DNA of 64,000 nt from Coriobacteriaceae bacterium AM113-163 (GCA_027673765.1 JAQDWB010000006.1:62001-126000); one strand, 5' to 3'. Counted from the stretch's first letter, positions 27,555-36,811 are shown. The notes: generated by a model not told the origin, from the sequence alone. Made by a program: numbers and translations.

Positions 27555-28913
27555 CTACTTAACGTGGCGCTTGAGTCTGGCATAGTCCTGAACTTGCTTT
27601 TTGCGCTTGGCGTTGAGGAGGTTGTTGAGGTCGAGCTTCTCGGCGGTGCAGCGTTTGAGTAGCTTGGAGCTGTCAAAGCCGTTTGACTCAATGTCTTCAT
27701 CCAGATCGTGCTTGAGCTTGGTCCATTTATTGAGCTGCGAGCGCACGTAGGCCGCGGGACGTTCTATCTCGTTGGCGATGTCGCGTACGCTGGTGCCCGC
27801 TCCAAACAACTCGCGTATCTTTGCCGTCTCCTTGCGCGTGCGCTCATTTTTGGCATCGGTCTTGCATCGATCGCTGCAGTAGTGCCGTTTGACGCCACGA
27901 TGCCCGGCAAGTGAATAGGCGCGTCCGCACTGCTCGCAATAGCCAATTTTGACGGTGCTCAGCTTGCGTGAAAAATCAAACCAGAGCCACGAGAGATAGC
28001 TGTCAAAGGAGAGGAACCCTGTGGACTCGTTACCCTGGAACACATCCACGTGCGCGCCCGAGAGATGCGAGATCACGAGCGCCTGCACCAAAGCGGTGAG
28101 TGCATCGCGGTCATCGTTTTCAAGTTCTTCGCGGCGCTCCTGGATATCTGCTTGAGGGTCGATTACATAGAAGCTCTCCTCGCTATTGCTGACCTTGAGC
28201 CGCGCTGAAATCTCCGAGCTGGAGTCTTCGTCCATGTAGAACATCGCCTGCAAAACACTGAAGTCATTGGCGGTGAGCTCGTGTTCAAAAGAGAGCACGT
28301 TGAGTGCAACGAGGGATTCTTCCTCGTCGATCATAAACATAAAGGCGTAGAAATATCCCGCATCGGATTCGATTTTGCGCACGATGGGCAGGCTTTTGAA
28401 TGAGTCGGTATAATCACCGCCCGCCCTCAGGATAGTGGTGTAGATCTTGAAGGATGACCCGTTTGCCGCGCAGGTCACCACTGATTTCTCGATTCTTTCC
28501 AATGCGGAGACCTTTGCGATGGTGCAGCTCCCGTTGAGGTATTCCTGGATGCGCATGGCAATAAGTGCTGCCATCGCGGCATTGGCCCAATCGCGTACGG
28601 ATTCTATTGCGTGCTTGCCAAAAAGCGGCCCGGTCTGTTCGGCGTAATCAAGTACGTTAAAGAGGCTTGCGCGGAAGGGCTGCTCTTTAACGGCGGTGGG
28701 TTCGATGCATGATGCCAGCCTGATCAGATCGGCATGGCGCTCGCTGTGTGCGGGCCCTTCGTTGCTCTTGTTGCCGGCCAGCTCGGTGGGCATGTAGAGT
28801 TCAAAGACAAGCTGGGCCTCGCCAACGGGCCTATTGGGTTCGTTCTCTATGAGGTTGACTTTCTTAAACGGAATCGAACCTTCAACGGTGCGTGTTTGGG
28901 AGAACTCAAACAT
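27555..28913 (-). CDS. Zinc-finger and helix-turn-helix protein of unknown function
   Basis: The 452-residue protein has no recognised N-terminal family; the first 320 residues are mixed alpha/beta and contain no enzyme motif that I can identify. Residues of about 330-370 form a zinc finger similar to the CGNR type (GYCEQCGRAYSL, then HYCSDRCKTDAKN). A helix-turn-helix-like stretch follows (ELFGAGTSVRDIANEIERPA), and the last 60 residues are strongly basic. Together these suggest a DNA- or RNA-binding protein. It is a monocistronic gene between the ATPase gene and the divergent zinc-ribbon gene at 29053. Start at 28913 follows AGGGGT on the minus strand. Confidence 0.7.
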   Translation of the reverse strand: MFEFSQTRTVEGSIPFKKVNLIENEPNRPVGEAQLVFELYMPTELAGNKSNEGPAHSERHADLIRLASCIEPTAVKEQPFRASLFNVLDYAEQTGPLFGKHAIESVRDWANAAMAALIAMRIQEYLNGSCTIAKVSALERIEKSVVTCAANGSSFKIYTTILRAGGDYTDSFKSLPIVRKIESDAGYFYAFMFMIDEEESLVALNVLSFEHELTANDFSVLQAMFYMDEDSSSEISARLKVSNSEESFYVIDPQADIQERREELENDDRDALTALVQALVISHLSGAHVDVFQGNESTGFLSFDSYLSWLWFDFSRKLSTVKIGYCEQCGRAYSLAGHRGVKRHYCSDRCKTDAKNERTRKETAKIRELFGAGTSVRDIANEIERPAAYVRSQLNKWTKLKHDLDEDIESNGFDSSKLLKRCTAEKLDLNNLLNAKRKKQVQDYARLKRHVK

Positions 28914-29052
28914 TGTTACCCCTGTCTATAGCTGCAGGTTTAATAGCGTAGCACGTTTAGGAAAATTACCCGGTCAAAATCTCTATATCGGATAAACGAC
29001 AAATCGTATCTTGTGATCGTCAAGAAAAGGGGTAACGAGAAAGGACCCGATT

Positions 29053-29670
29053 ATGCATTGCAAACAGTGTGGAGCAGAGATTAACGACGGCGCCAAGTTC
29101 TGCGGCGTGTGCGGAACGCCTACGGTCGCGGCTGCGGCCAGCGCGGTGGGGGATGCGATTTACGTCGAGGCCCAGCCGATTGAGAGCCAGTCTGTCGAGG
29201 CTCAGTTTCAAGCGGCGGAGGATGCAGAGGCCGCTGCTTGCCTGCAGGATTCGCTTCACGAGTCCATCGGGTCGCTTGGGCGAGCAGCGGTGATTTCATT
29301 GCTCTATGTGCTCTTTTTCAATTACGTGCTGGGAGGTGGCTCGCTGGGACTTAACAATATGATTCCGCTGGCGCTGCTTCTGATTGGTCCCTGGAAGGTG
29401 ATTATCTCGCTGTACCGCAGCGGTGTAAGGCTTCCCTTTGTCTATGGTAGCGGCATTATCGGTATCACGATTATGCTAATCGAGCTTGTGGTTCTCGTGG
29501 GCCTTCCTGTCGTGGTTCTGATGCTTTTTTACTGGTTGGGCAGCGTGATTCACGGGGCGGTTCCTGTTATTCCCGAATCGGTTCCGATGACGATCGTGGC
29601 GCTCTGGCCTATTGCCTCGGTTGCCAACATCATCTTCAAGGCAATCAAGCTGCACATGGCTCGCGCCTAG
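29053..29670 (+). CDS. Zinc-ribbon protein with several membrane helices
   Basis: This 205-residue protein has an N-terminal zinc ribbon (CKQCG, CGVCG, residues 3-20). A short linker follows, then about four hydrophobic segments: AAVISLLYVLFFNYVL, MIPLALLLIGPWKVII, GIIGITIMLIELVVLVGLPV continuing to LMLFYWLG, and TIVALWPIASVANIIF. No catalytic motif is seen. It differs from the single-pass neighbours at 23193, 24412 and 29820 but shares the same type of zinc ribbon. The ATG at 29053 has GAAAGGA upstream. Function unknown. Confidence 0.75.
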   Translation: MHCKQCGAEINDGAKFCGVCGTPTVAAAASAVGDAIYVEAQPIESQSVEAQFQAAEDAEAAACLQDSLHESIGSLGRAAVISLLYVLFFNYVLGGGSLGLNNMIPLALLLIGPWKVIISLYRSGVRLPFVYGSGIIGITIMLIELVVLVGLPVVVLMLFYWLGSVIHGAVPVIPESVPMTIVALWPIASVANIIFKAIKLHMARA

Positions 29671-29819
29671 CAAGTAGCCCGTCGCATGCCTTCCGCGTGG
29701 GGTCAGGCGAATTTGAAAGGTGAAAGAAAAGGTTTACAGTCGAGCAAATTGCTCCTGGGCCTTTTCTGTTTGCAGGCTGTGGGCTATCGTTTCGATATGC
29801 TGAAGTTCTAGGGGGATTT

Positions 29820-31313
29820 ATGTACTGTGCAAGCTGCGGGGCAAAGATCAAAGACGGGGCGCGATTCTGTTCTGCATGCGGAAAACCGTTGGATGTGGAT
29901 GATGCGCCGGCGAATGCTCAGCAGCCGCTTCCTTCAGGTACACCAAAGGCGTCTGCTGATAGAAAAGCGACAAGCGATCCTGCTGTATCTCGCGCGGAGG
30001 GCCCTTCTCCGGCGCCCTCTGATCATATGTCCTTTGCGGCCTTTATGATGCAGCGTCGGCAGATCGGCCGTTTTGCTGTGCCTACGTTTGTCACCATTCT
30101 TGCAGCAATCATCTTTACCGCTGGTGTCGCTTACGCCCTGGTCAAAGCTTACGAAGCCTTTGTGCTGCCTCAAGCGCAGCAGCAGGAGCAGCCGGCTGCA
30201 GTTGAGGAGAAGTCGTCTAAAAAGAAGGTCGCGGCAACAAACAAGAAAGCACGCAGGGCTTACGAGGGCGTGGTTGCGCGTTACGAGGACTTTGCGAGCT
30301 ATTGCGAGCAGAAGGGGGCTGGTGCTGCCAGCTACGACGACTGGGCCCAGGGACGCGGTGGTGATTCTGGACTGGGGCAGATATTCGTTTATAACAACCA
30401 GACTGCCCCCGGCTTTTTAAGCTACTACTATGCTTTCGATGATTTGAATGGCGACGGAATTGACGAGCTGTTTGTTGGGTTTGTCGATGCGCAGAACGAT
30501 ATTTCGGCGATTGTGGGTGCCTACTGCTTTGTTGATGGAGAGGCCGTTTCGGTTATGCCTTCGTCAGAGATGGTAGAAGGCTCCAGCAATATGACGAATC
30601 AGTACGACGGTTTTATTGCTCAGGGTGAGAGCCAAGTCATTACTGTCTGTAAGGACGGCATCGTTAAATTTACTTGTAGTCAGGATTGTAACCAGGCAGA
30701 TTTCTATATTTCGCTTACTGCAAAGGGTCCTGAGGTCGTAGACGCGGTGCAAATTCAAAATAAGGAATTCGATAGGCAGAATGGCGCCTACTTGGTGAGG
30801 ACCGTTGAGGATGGTGGCAAACCGCAGGAGGCGATGGTCCAGGGGCGTGAGGAAGCGTGCAGAATTCTTGACGAGCTCGCCGGGAAGTATCCGGAGGCCG
30901 ACATTGAAATGCCGTCCGCAAGCAGCGATATGTGGAAGGCATTCAAAGGGGTGGAGCCTTCGGAGGGCTCTTTGAAGGACGGCTCTGGCACTGCGGACGA
31001 TCGATCTGGCGCATCTCAAGCACCATCTGAAGCGGCATCCGATAGCAGCGACGATGGGGAGGCCGCTGCGCGCGGCGATGGCGTGATCGCCGACATGGAT
31101 GCGTTCATTGCAAACGCCAAGCGCGAGTTGATTGTGCCAGATGACGCCTCTATTACGTTCAAGGTCGCTGATAAGCCAAACTATTGGGAGGGGGCGGCAA
31201 CGTACGTTTGGTACGTCGAGTTTTATAAAGACGGAAAGGTCGTAGCGTCTGCGGAATGCGGCTCCGAAGGGTACCCATGTCGGTCGATTATGGCCTATCA
31301 CGAGAGCTGGTAG
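29820..31313 (+). CDS. Zinc-ribbon single-pass membrane protein, unknown function
   Basis: The 497-residue protein begins with CASCG/CSACG (residues 3-21). A linker leads to QRRQIGRFAVPTFVTIL, a transmembrane helix and a Gln/Glu-rich stretch; this block is clearly paralogous to that of the gene at 23193 (QRCQVGNRLVPQFAIMI). The extracytoplasmic part has DLNGDGIDELFVGF, a Ser/Asp-rich linker, and a separate C-terminal domain of about 75 residues (from MDAFIANAKRELIVPDD). It follows the 29053 gene by 149 bp, with AGGGGG ahead of the ATG. Paralogy suggests local duplication in this block. Confidence 0.75.
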   Translation: MYCASCGAKIKDGARFCSACGKPLDVDDAPANAQQPLPSGTPKASADRKATSDPAVSRAEGPSPAPSDHMSFAAFMMQRRQIGRFAVPTFVTILAAIIFTAGVAYALVKAYEAFVLPQAQQQEQPAAVEEKSSKKKVAATNKKARRAYEGVVARYEDFASYCEQKGAGAASYDDWAQGRGGDSGLGQIFVYNNQTAPGFLSYYYAFDDLNGDGIDELFVGFVDAQNDISAIVGAYCFVDGEAVSVMPSSEMVEGSSNMTNQYDGFIAQGESQVITVCKDGIVKFTCSQDCNQADFYISLTAKGPEVVDAVQIQNKEFDRQNGAYLVRTVEDGGKPQEAMVQGREEACRILDELAGKYPEADIEMPSASSDMWKAFKGVEPSEGSLKDGSGTADDRSGASQAPSEAASDSSDDGEAAARGDGVIADMDAFIANAKRELIVPDDASITFKVADKPNYWEGAATYVWYVEFYKDGKVVASAECGSEGYPCRSIMAYHESW

Positions 31314-31411
31314 CTTTAGCCGAGCCGTTTTGGCATTACAGCGCGCGCAGCTCTTATACCTTTCCCCTTGTTCCATCCGACGAGTTTAGTTGCGGCTAAA
31401 ACGGACGTTAC

Positions 31412-31500
31412 GAAGAGCTGACCGCGACGCCGAACGCGCTCGCCCGCTCAGCGGATATGCCCCAAAAGGGCATCTGGGGTTCGAACCCTCCCGGTTCTTC
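31412..31500 (+). tRNA. Degenerate tRNA-Ser(GCU)-like sequence
   Basis: The stretch aligns over its full length with a class II tRNA-Ser. The acceptor GAAGAGC pairs with the 3' GTTCTTC (7 bp, one G-U). The anticodon arm has stem CTCGC and loop CCGCTCA with GCT at 31446-31448. A long variable arm, ATGCCC-CAAAA-GGGCAT, is intact, and the T loop is TTCGAAC. Features that argue against function are C in place of the invariant T33, loss of the GG pair in the D loop, a T stem with at least one mismatch, two extra bases before the 3' acceptor strand and no encoded CCA. It is most likely a tRNA remnant, perhaps an old integration site, rather than the cell's working tRNA. Confidence 0.5.
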
Positions 31501-31696
31501 GTCAGTTGACCAAAGGTGCGACATTATTGCCGCTCATCGGGGGTGGCTAAATGAGATGACTTGAGGGCTATAATTAGCCAAGCTAAGTTGGGGACAGATT
31601 GAGGCGCACAGGCTTTCGATGCGCCTGTCGACTCGGCAGTTCACAATTTATTAGACACGCGGAACGCGTGGTTTGGGATTAACGAAAGGAATCAGC

Positions 31697-33073
31697 ATGT
31701 CACTGTTCCATAGCGATAACGAAAAGGAAGAAAAGCACAGCGGAATTCTCGGTGCCTTTTCTGTCGACAATATCAAATGGGAGCCTGGCAACGACGAAGA
31801 TGCCTCGCTTGTCTCATTCCGCTATCCCTACGAGGATTTTCCCAACGGGTCCTATCTTCAGGTTGCGCAATCGCAGATTGCCGTTTTTACCAACAATATG
31901 GGGGCGGGCAGTTCTACTGACGCTACGGGTGCCGGCGATTCTCAGGTAAGCGTGTTTGTCGGTCCGTGCAAGATCAAGCTCGACACGGGAGACAGCCGAT
32001 TCGCCCCGTTCCGCAATGCCGCCCATTCGCTTACCGGCGGTAGCTCGGCGTTTCATTCCGTTGTGTACTTTATCAATACTAACTACATGAACGAGCTGCG
32101 CTGGGGCACGACCGAGCCCATCATTGTCCAAGACCCTGAGGAAGACGTCAACGTTCATGTTCGCGCCTTCGGTTTGTTTGGCGCGCATATCGAGCAGAAT
32201 GACTCGAGCCTGGTTCCCATTCAGGTGAGGAAGTTCCTCGTTAAGGTCGTGGGCACGCGAGATCGCTATACGCGAGAAGAACTTACTTCCTTTATGCGGG
32301 CAAAAATCCTTGAGTATGTTCCTGACCTGCTTGCCAAGGCGATTGTTGACCAGGAGGTTTCCGTTCTTAAAATTGCGACGCATCTGAGCGACTTCTCGTC
32401 TCAGATGCAGGGCAAGCTCGTTAACTATTTCGATGAGTTTGGTCTCACGCTCGATAACTTCTCGTTCAACAGCATCAAGCCCTTCGAAGAGGATCTTGCT
32501 GCCATCAACGAGATGAAGATCCAGCGTAAGCGGAGCATTCTCGAGGCGCAGGGTAACGCTGCCCAGATGGACATCGAGTCCGAGGCACTTGCCAGGAAGC
32601 GTGCGCGCGAAGGCTACAACTATCAGCAGGAGCGCGGCATGGACGTAATGGAGAGTGCTGCGGGCAATGAGGGGAGTGCCGCATCGGGCCTCATGGGAGC
32701 CGGCATGGGACTCGGCATGGGCGTTGGCATGGGCGGTGCATTTGGAGCTGGCTTCTCCAACTTGGCCAACCAGGCCATGGGCGCTGTTGCTCCCATGGTT
32801 GGAACGGCTTCCGCGTCCGCAGGTATGCAAAACGGTCCCGTGTGTCCCAGTTGCGGAAACGTTAATCCGATGGGTGCTAAGTTCTGCCTGGAATGCGGAC
32901 AAAAGCTCGAGCAGGGTGTTGCGTGTTTGGCGTGTGGGCATCTTAACCCGGTCGGTGCCAAGTTCTGCCTGGAATGCGGGAACCGGTTGATCTCGCCAAG
33001 GTGCCCGAGCTGCGGAGCCGAGTTGCCCGAAGGGACCAAATTCTGCCCCGATTGTGGAACTAAGATCCAATAA
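31697..33073 (+). CDS. SPFH-domain protein with three C-terminal zinc ribbons
   Basis: The 458-residue protein belongs to the SPFH/virion-core-like group that includes Bacillus YdjI: a conserved N-terminal half (SPFH core about residues 30-290), a coiled stretch (EMKIQRKRSILEAQGNAAQM), a Gly/Met-rich hinge (GLMGAGMGLGMGVGMGG) and three tandem zinc ribbons (CPSCG..CLECG, CLACG..CLECG, CPSCG..CPDCG). In Bacillus the relative is linked to the PspA/Lia cell-envelope stress proteins; here the partners are the next genes. ATG 31697 with AAAGGA at 31685 is preferred to a TTG upstream. It starts an apparent five-gene run ending at 36609. Confidence 0.88.
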   Translation: MSLFHSDNEKEEKHSGILGAFSVDNIKWEPGNDEDASLVSFRYPYEDFPNGSYLQVAQSQIAVFTNNMGAGSSTDATGAGDSQVSVFVGPCKIKLDTGDSRFAPFRNAAHSLTGGSSAFHSVVYFINTNYMNELRWGTTEPIIVQDPEEDVNVHVRAFGLFGAHIEQNDSSLVPIQVRKFLVKVVGTRDRYTREELTSFMRAKILEYVPDLLAKAIVDQEVSVLKIATHLSDFSSQMQGKLVNYFDEFGLTLDNFSFNSIKPFEEDLAAINEMKIQRKRSILEAQGNAAQMDIESEALARKRAREGYNYQQERGMDVMESAAGNEGSAASGLMGAGMGLGMGVGMGGAFGAGFSNLANQAMGAVAPMVGTASASAGMQNGPVCPSCGNVNPMGAKFCLECGQKLEQGVACLACGHLNPVGAKFCLECGNRLISPRCPSCGAELPEGTKFCPDCGTKIQ

Positions 33074-33085
33074 GGAGAAACAAAG

Positions 33086-33787
33086 ATGAACGGTTCTGTT
33101 AAACGTGTCATTTTGGGCGAGGCAATCGTCTTGGTGGCATGGCTTGTAATCATGTTTGTCTGCAAAAACGCGCTGATGAACCCTATCGTCTTTGCTATGT
33201 CGCTTGGCTTTGGGGTTTTGGCTTTTGCGGCGGCTTCGATTTCGGCTGCCATGTCCGATAAGCAGTCCACGGTCAAAAGCACGACCGAAATCCATTATTT
33301 GCCGGTCGCATCCAGCTGTGCCTACTTTGTCGTTGCCCTTCTGGCCAACACGTACTTTGTGTTTGCGGCATATGGGTGGGGCGGCAGCACGATTCCAGTC
33401 GTCGTAAACGTTGTCCTTCTTGCTGTGCTTGTCCTTGTGCAGATGGGTCTAGGCTTCAATGGCCGCCAGGTTGACCAAAAGGTTGCTGCCGTGGCCGCAA
33501 AGACGGTTCAAACGGCGCAGTTCGGATCGTATGTGGGACAGCTCCTCGCCGTGGCGCAGGACGCTCAGGTCAAAGCCGAACTCAAAGCGCTTAAGGATGA
33601 CATCTCCTTCAGCTCCAACATGTCGCAACCCCATGTTCAAGAGATCGAGCGACAGTTCTCCGCCGCGCTTGAGGTGGTCTCGAATTCCATGAGTGCCGAT
33701 GAGCCGGCAGATGTTACGGTTGGCCTTGTCCATGATGCGCGCAATATCTGGAAAAAGCGCAATGCGGCGCTGACCGCTGTCAAATAA
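33086..33787 (+). CDS. Membrane protein with cytoplasmic C-terminus, unknown function
   Basis: The 233-residue protein has four predicted helices in its first 130 residues, including EAIVLVAWLVIMFVC, VFAMSLGFGVLAFAAASI, YFVVALLANTYFVFAAYG and VVVNVVLLAVLVLVQMGLG. A soluble C-terminal half of about 100 residues is probably helical. AAGGAG lies 8 nt ahead of the ATG, which is 12 nt after the SPFH gene stop, so the two are an operon. It is a candidate membrane partner for the SPFH protein. No enzyme motif is seen. Confidence 0.75.
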   Translation: MNGSVKRVILGEAIVLVAWLVIMFVCKNALMNPIVFAMSLGFGVLAFAAASISAAMSDKQSTVKSTTEIHYLPVASSCAYFVVALLANTYFVFAAYGWGGSTIPVVVNVVLLAVLVLVQMGLGFNGRQVDQKVAAVAAKTVQTAQFGSYVGQLLAVAQDAQVKAELKALKDDISFSSNMSQPHVQEIERQFSAALEVVSNSMSADEPADVTVGLVHDARNIWKKRNAALTAVK

Positions 33788-33841
33788 GGGCTCGCGCTGC
33801 TTTTTGCCAGGGCACTTTGATGGTTGAAGTGGGGGAAGCTA

Positions 33842-34648
33842 TTGGAAATCAACGGTATAACTTGTGAGGGCTGCGGCAGCACCGATGTCGAGTTTGACCC
33901 CGCAACTCGAAAGGTTCATTGCAACCAGTGCGGTCGCGAGATGTACTATTCGCGGGCGCGTCTGGGGGCCACGGGCAAAATCGCGTTTGCCAAGGACAAT
34001 GCCATCAAGTTTTTTAAGGGTGGTAACTTTCCGGAGGCCCGCAAATTTGCCGCGGACGTGCTCAATATGATGCAAGACAACGCGGCAGCACAGTTTATGG
34101 TTGCGTACTGCGATGAGTTTTGCGAAGGTCTTTCGGGTTCGATGACGGTTTTCTTTAAAAGGGCCGAAGATATCCCTCTCGAATATGACGAAGTGCGTGA
34201 CTTGATCGACTTGTTTGAGTCGACGCTCTACAACATGCGTGACTTTGAGGTTCAGATGGTATCGCTCGTGGTCGCCAATATGCAGAGCATGGAGGATCGG
34301 TCTCGGCTTGAGAGCTTTATCGATGCTGTGTGCCCGTTCTGCATAGCGCGGTATGCTTCGGAAGACTTTATGACCGCAGAGCGGGAGAGCTTCTATCAAG
34401 ATATCGCCGCCAACTGCAACATACCCAAGACGTGTCTCGCACTACTCAAGGGCATTAGAGAGAACCCCGGGTCCCCCTATAAAACTGGTTCGTTTGCGTT
34501 ACGAAGAAGGACCTCGTACTTTCTCGAACACTATGTGGAGCCCGTCGGGCGCATCGTCAATTCGATGAAGGCAAGCCAATACAAACAGAAGTTTCTCGTG
34601 GCCTATCAGCAGGTGTCCGAGCAATACCGAAGCATGGCCTCTCAATAA
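33842..34648 (+). CDS. Zinc-ribbon protein with helical repeat body, unknown function
   Basis: A C4 zinc ribbon at the N-terminus (CEGCGSTDVEF, CNQCG) leads into a roughly 230-residue helical domain (from AKDNAIKFFKGGNFPEARKF), which resembles one or more TPR-like hairpins. I choose TTG 33842 behind GGGGGAAG, giving 268 residues that begin directly at the zinc ribbon; another TTG at 33824 would add six residues. No ATG is available in frame. It is part of the run starting with the SPFH gene and is probably a soluble member of the same complex. Confidence 0.7.
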   Translation: MEINGITCEGCGSTDVEFDPATRKVHCNQCGREMYYSRARLGATGKIAFAKDNAIKFFKGGNFPEARKFAADVLNMMQDNAAAQFMVAYCDEFCEGLSGSMTVFFKRAEDIPLEYDEVRDLIDLFESTLYNMRDFEVQMVSLVVANMQSMEDRSRLESFIDAVCPFCIARYASEDFMTAERESFYQDIAANCNIPKTCLALLKGIRENPGSPYKTGSFALRRRTSYFLEHYVEPVGRIVNSMKASQYKQKFLVAYQQVSEQYRSMASQ

Positions 34649-34720
34649 AGCGGATGGCGGGTGCTTACTCGCTTAAAGCTATTGGATGATCTAAACAGTT
34701 CAAACTGAAAGGTGGTACAG

Positions 34721-36376
34721 ATGAGTGATTCGGGATTAGATACTGCCCTTATCGAGCGCAGGATCGCCGCTATTGGAACAAAAGTTGACCAGATGACCAC
34801 GAAGGTCGATAAGGTCGAATCCCAAATGGAGGAAGTGCGGAAGGACCTTAAAAAGCTCCGAAAGGACTTTCTCGAGATGATGCTCGAACAGCGTCGTACC
34901 GCCGCACTTGAGCAGGCGACTACGGAGCTCGTGAGCGTCCGGCAGGAGATGGACAAGAAGTTCGGCAACTACTCGGTGGTTCGAAACACCATGGTCGGTA
35001 TTCTCCAGGCAACCGATGCAGCGCTCGTGCGCAAGGCGACGATTTCGACGGTCTCCGAGGAGTTAATGATTTCTACCCCGGACTACTGGCTGGCGCCTGT
35101 CCTGGTTGCCCTTGCGGCATGGATCAACAACAACCGAGATCTTGCGGAGCGCGCAATACGTGAGGCTGTCAAACGTGACAACGAGCACACGTCGCTTGCG
35201 ATGGCTCTGATTTGCAGACGTAATAACCGCACGGCCACGTGCTACGAATGGCTCGCACGCTACTTCTCGACGCAAAACGCCGCCCGTATTGATGCCGATG
35301 CGATGGTCTACATTGATGCCTATATCAACGGCATCTTCGGAACCGACGAAAAGCACCTGTGCGATGACTATATGGCGGGCTGGATCGAGCAGATCAGAAA
35401 TCAGAGCCCTGAGTTCGAAAACGAGCAGTCTAAGTCATGGGCGGAGTATTTTATCGGCTACGAGGAGGATATGAGTTCGAGATATCCGGCGCTCAAGGTG
35501 GTGGTCAAGGAGTTTGACTACATCAATAAGTATCTCGGAAAAGTCGAGGCAATCGAGAGTATCTCCAATGACTTCGCCGCCCTCAAGGCTTCTGATGTTG
35601 ACGAGAGGACGCTTGCCGAGCAGGTTGACAGGCATCTGATGGAGCTCGTTAACTCCGATGACTCCAAGGAGCGAAATTTGCGCCGCCAGGAGGAGTATCT
35701 TCTTGCGGTCAAGGCGTTTGGCGGAGACGTGGAGCGCGCCCGAGAGATCGTCAATCGTCGCCGTGATGAGAAGCGTCAGCAGACGATGAATATCATCGAC
35801 CAGATGACACGCTCGATGCGCGACCAGAGTGCGTCTGTGGATGTGCATAAGAAGAAGACCGCGATTCAGTTTTTGGGCTCCTATATCAACGGTGGTTTCA
35901 ACCGGTATCGCAAGAGCGATATCCCCGAATTTCCGCAGGCGATCACCCTTGACTTCGACGGATGGACAAGCAAGGCGGTTACCGGCGATGAGGGTAATGC
36001 GCTGCGCGGCGATTATGTTCGCTATGTCGGTGAAGAGAAGAAAAAGGAGCTCGCTGAGCTTGATGTCAAGGTTGCGAAGGGCAACAAGAGCCACAAGATA
36101 GCGGCCGTTGTCCTCGCTGTTTTGGGAGTAGCTCTCTTTGCATTTGTAAACCAGGTTATTGGCATTCTGCTTCTTGCGGGGGCTGGCTATTGTCTAGTAA
36201 AGACGGGCCTCTCGAGCAAGCAGCGCGCTGCGGAGGCAGAAGAGATTGAGGCCAAATACTCCAAACGCATCCAGGAAGGCTGTTCCGAGATCGATCTGGC
36301 GCTTAATCAGTGGAAGAGCGCGAAGGAAGCGGCGGCCGAGCGCAGCGACCTGCTTAAGCTCGATAAGGTTGCCTAG
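34721..36376 (+). CDS. Coiled-coil membrane protein of the SPFH operon
   Basis: The 551-residue protein begins with a strongly predicted coiled coil (GTKVDQMTTKVDKVESQMEE through the next 50 residues). A large helical middle follows, then two adjacent transmembrane segments near residues 465-505 (AAVVLAVLGVALFAFV, IGILLLAGAGYCLV) and a charged tail. ATG 34721 follows AAAGGTGG. No known family is recognised. Position after the SPFH, membrane and zinc-ribbon genes suggests a shared membrane-associated assembly. Confidence 0.72.
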   Translation: MSDSGLDTALIERRIAAIGTKVDQMTTKVDKVESQMEEVRKDLKKLRKDFLEMMLEQRRTAALEQATTELVSVRQEMDKKFGNYSVVRNTMVGILQATDAALVRKATISTVSEELMISTPDYWLAPVLVALAAWINNNRDLAERAIREAVKRDNEHTSLAMALICRRNNRTATCYEWLARYFSTQNAARIDADAMVYIDAYINGIFGTDEKHLCDDYMAGWIEQIRNQSPEFENEQSKSWAEYFIGYEEDMSSRYPALKVVVKEFDYINKYLGKVEAIESISNDFAALKASDVDERTLAEQVDRHLMELVNSDDSKERNLRRQEEYLLAVKAFGGDVERAREIVNRRRDEKRQQTMNIIDQMTRSMRDQSASVDVHKKKTAIQFLGSYINGGFNRYRKSDIPEFPQAITLDFDGWTSKAVTGDEGNALRGDYVRYVGEEKKKELAELDVKVAKGNKSHKIAAVVLAVLGVALFAFVNQVIGILLLAGAGYCLVKTGLSSKQRAAEAEEIEAKYSKRIQEGCSEIDLALNQWKSAKEAAAERSDLLKLDKVA

Positions 36377-36417
36377 CCGATAGGATTGACTCGATAACCA
36401 TGAATGGAGTGAAATAG

Positions 36418-36609
36418 ATGACTGATGAAGTGACTGATTTCGACCATAACGATGCTGCGATGCAGGACTTCGATGCATTGAGCGAGCTCGATAGTCTGTT
36501 TGAAGAGGACGAGCGACTGAAGCAAGCTGAGAACAATGTTTTGACTCAAAATCTCTCAGGCTTTGCAAACTGCTTTCCCGATTGGGATTTGCATCCGCCG
36601 GTAGCGTAG
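36418..36609 (+). CDS. Small acidic protein of the SPFH operon
   Basis: A 63-residue, very acidic protein has a clear GGAGTGA ahead of its ATG and lies 41 nt after the previous stop. It has a predicted helix (SELDSLFEEDERLKQAENN) and a conserved-looking tail, GFANCFPDWDLHPPV. No family is recognised. A hairpin at 36660 follows, so it is the last gene of the run. Confidence 0.6.
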   Translation: MTDEVTDFDHNDAAMQDFDALSELDSLFEEDERLKQAENNVLTQNLSGFANCFPDWDLHPPVA

Positions 36610-36659
36610 AAAAGCGCTTGAAACACAAGCTGCGATCATTTGGAAACATCGATGTTTCT

Positions 36660-36691
36660 GCGGGCTAGAAGCCATGGGGCTTTTGGCCCGC
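36660..36691 (+). terminator. Hairpin after the SPFH operon
   Basis: GCGGGC (36660-36665) pairs with GCCCGC (36686-36691), and AAGCC (36669-36673) pairs inside with GGCTT. The T run is weak. It is the likely end of the 31697-36609 transcript. Confidence 0.5.
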
Positions 36692-36811
36692 TGTCTTTCA
36701 TGTGCCGGTCGGCGGCATAGGGCATCAACCGTATTCCAGGTTCTTGGACGCCAGGCCGACTCGCTTCGGATCGGGCGCTACACCAACTTTCTCGAGACTA
36801 CCAATCTGACA

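Noticed and set aside
31412..31500. Selenocysteine tRNA
   Set aside because: An 8-bp acceptor and long variable arm fit superficially, but TCA cannot be placed in a seven-base anticodon loop with a paired stem; GCT can.
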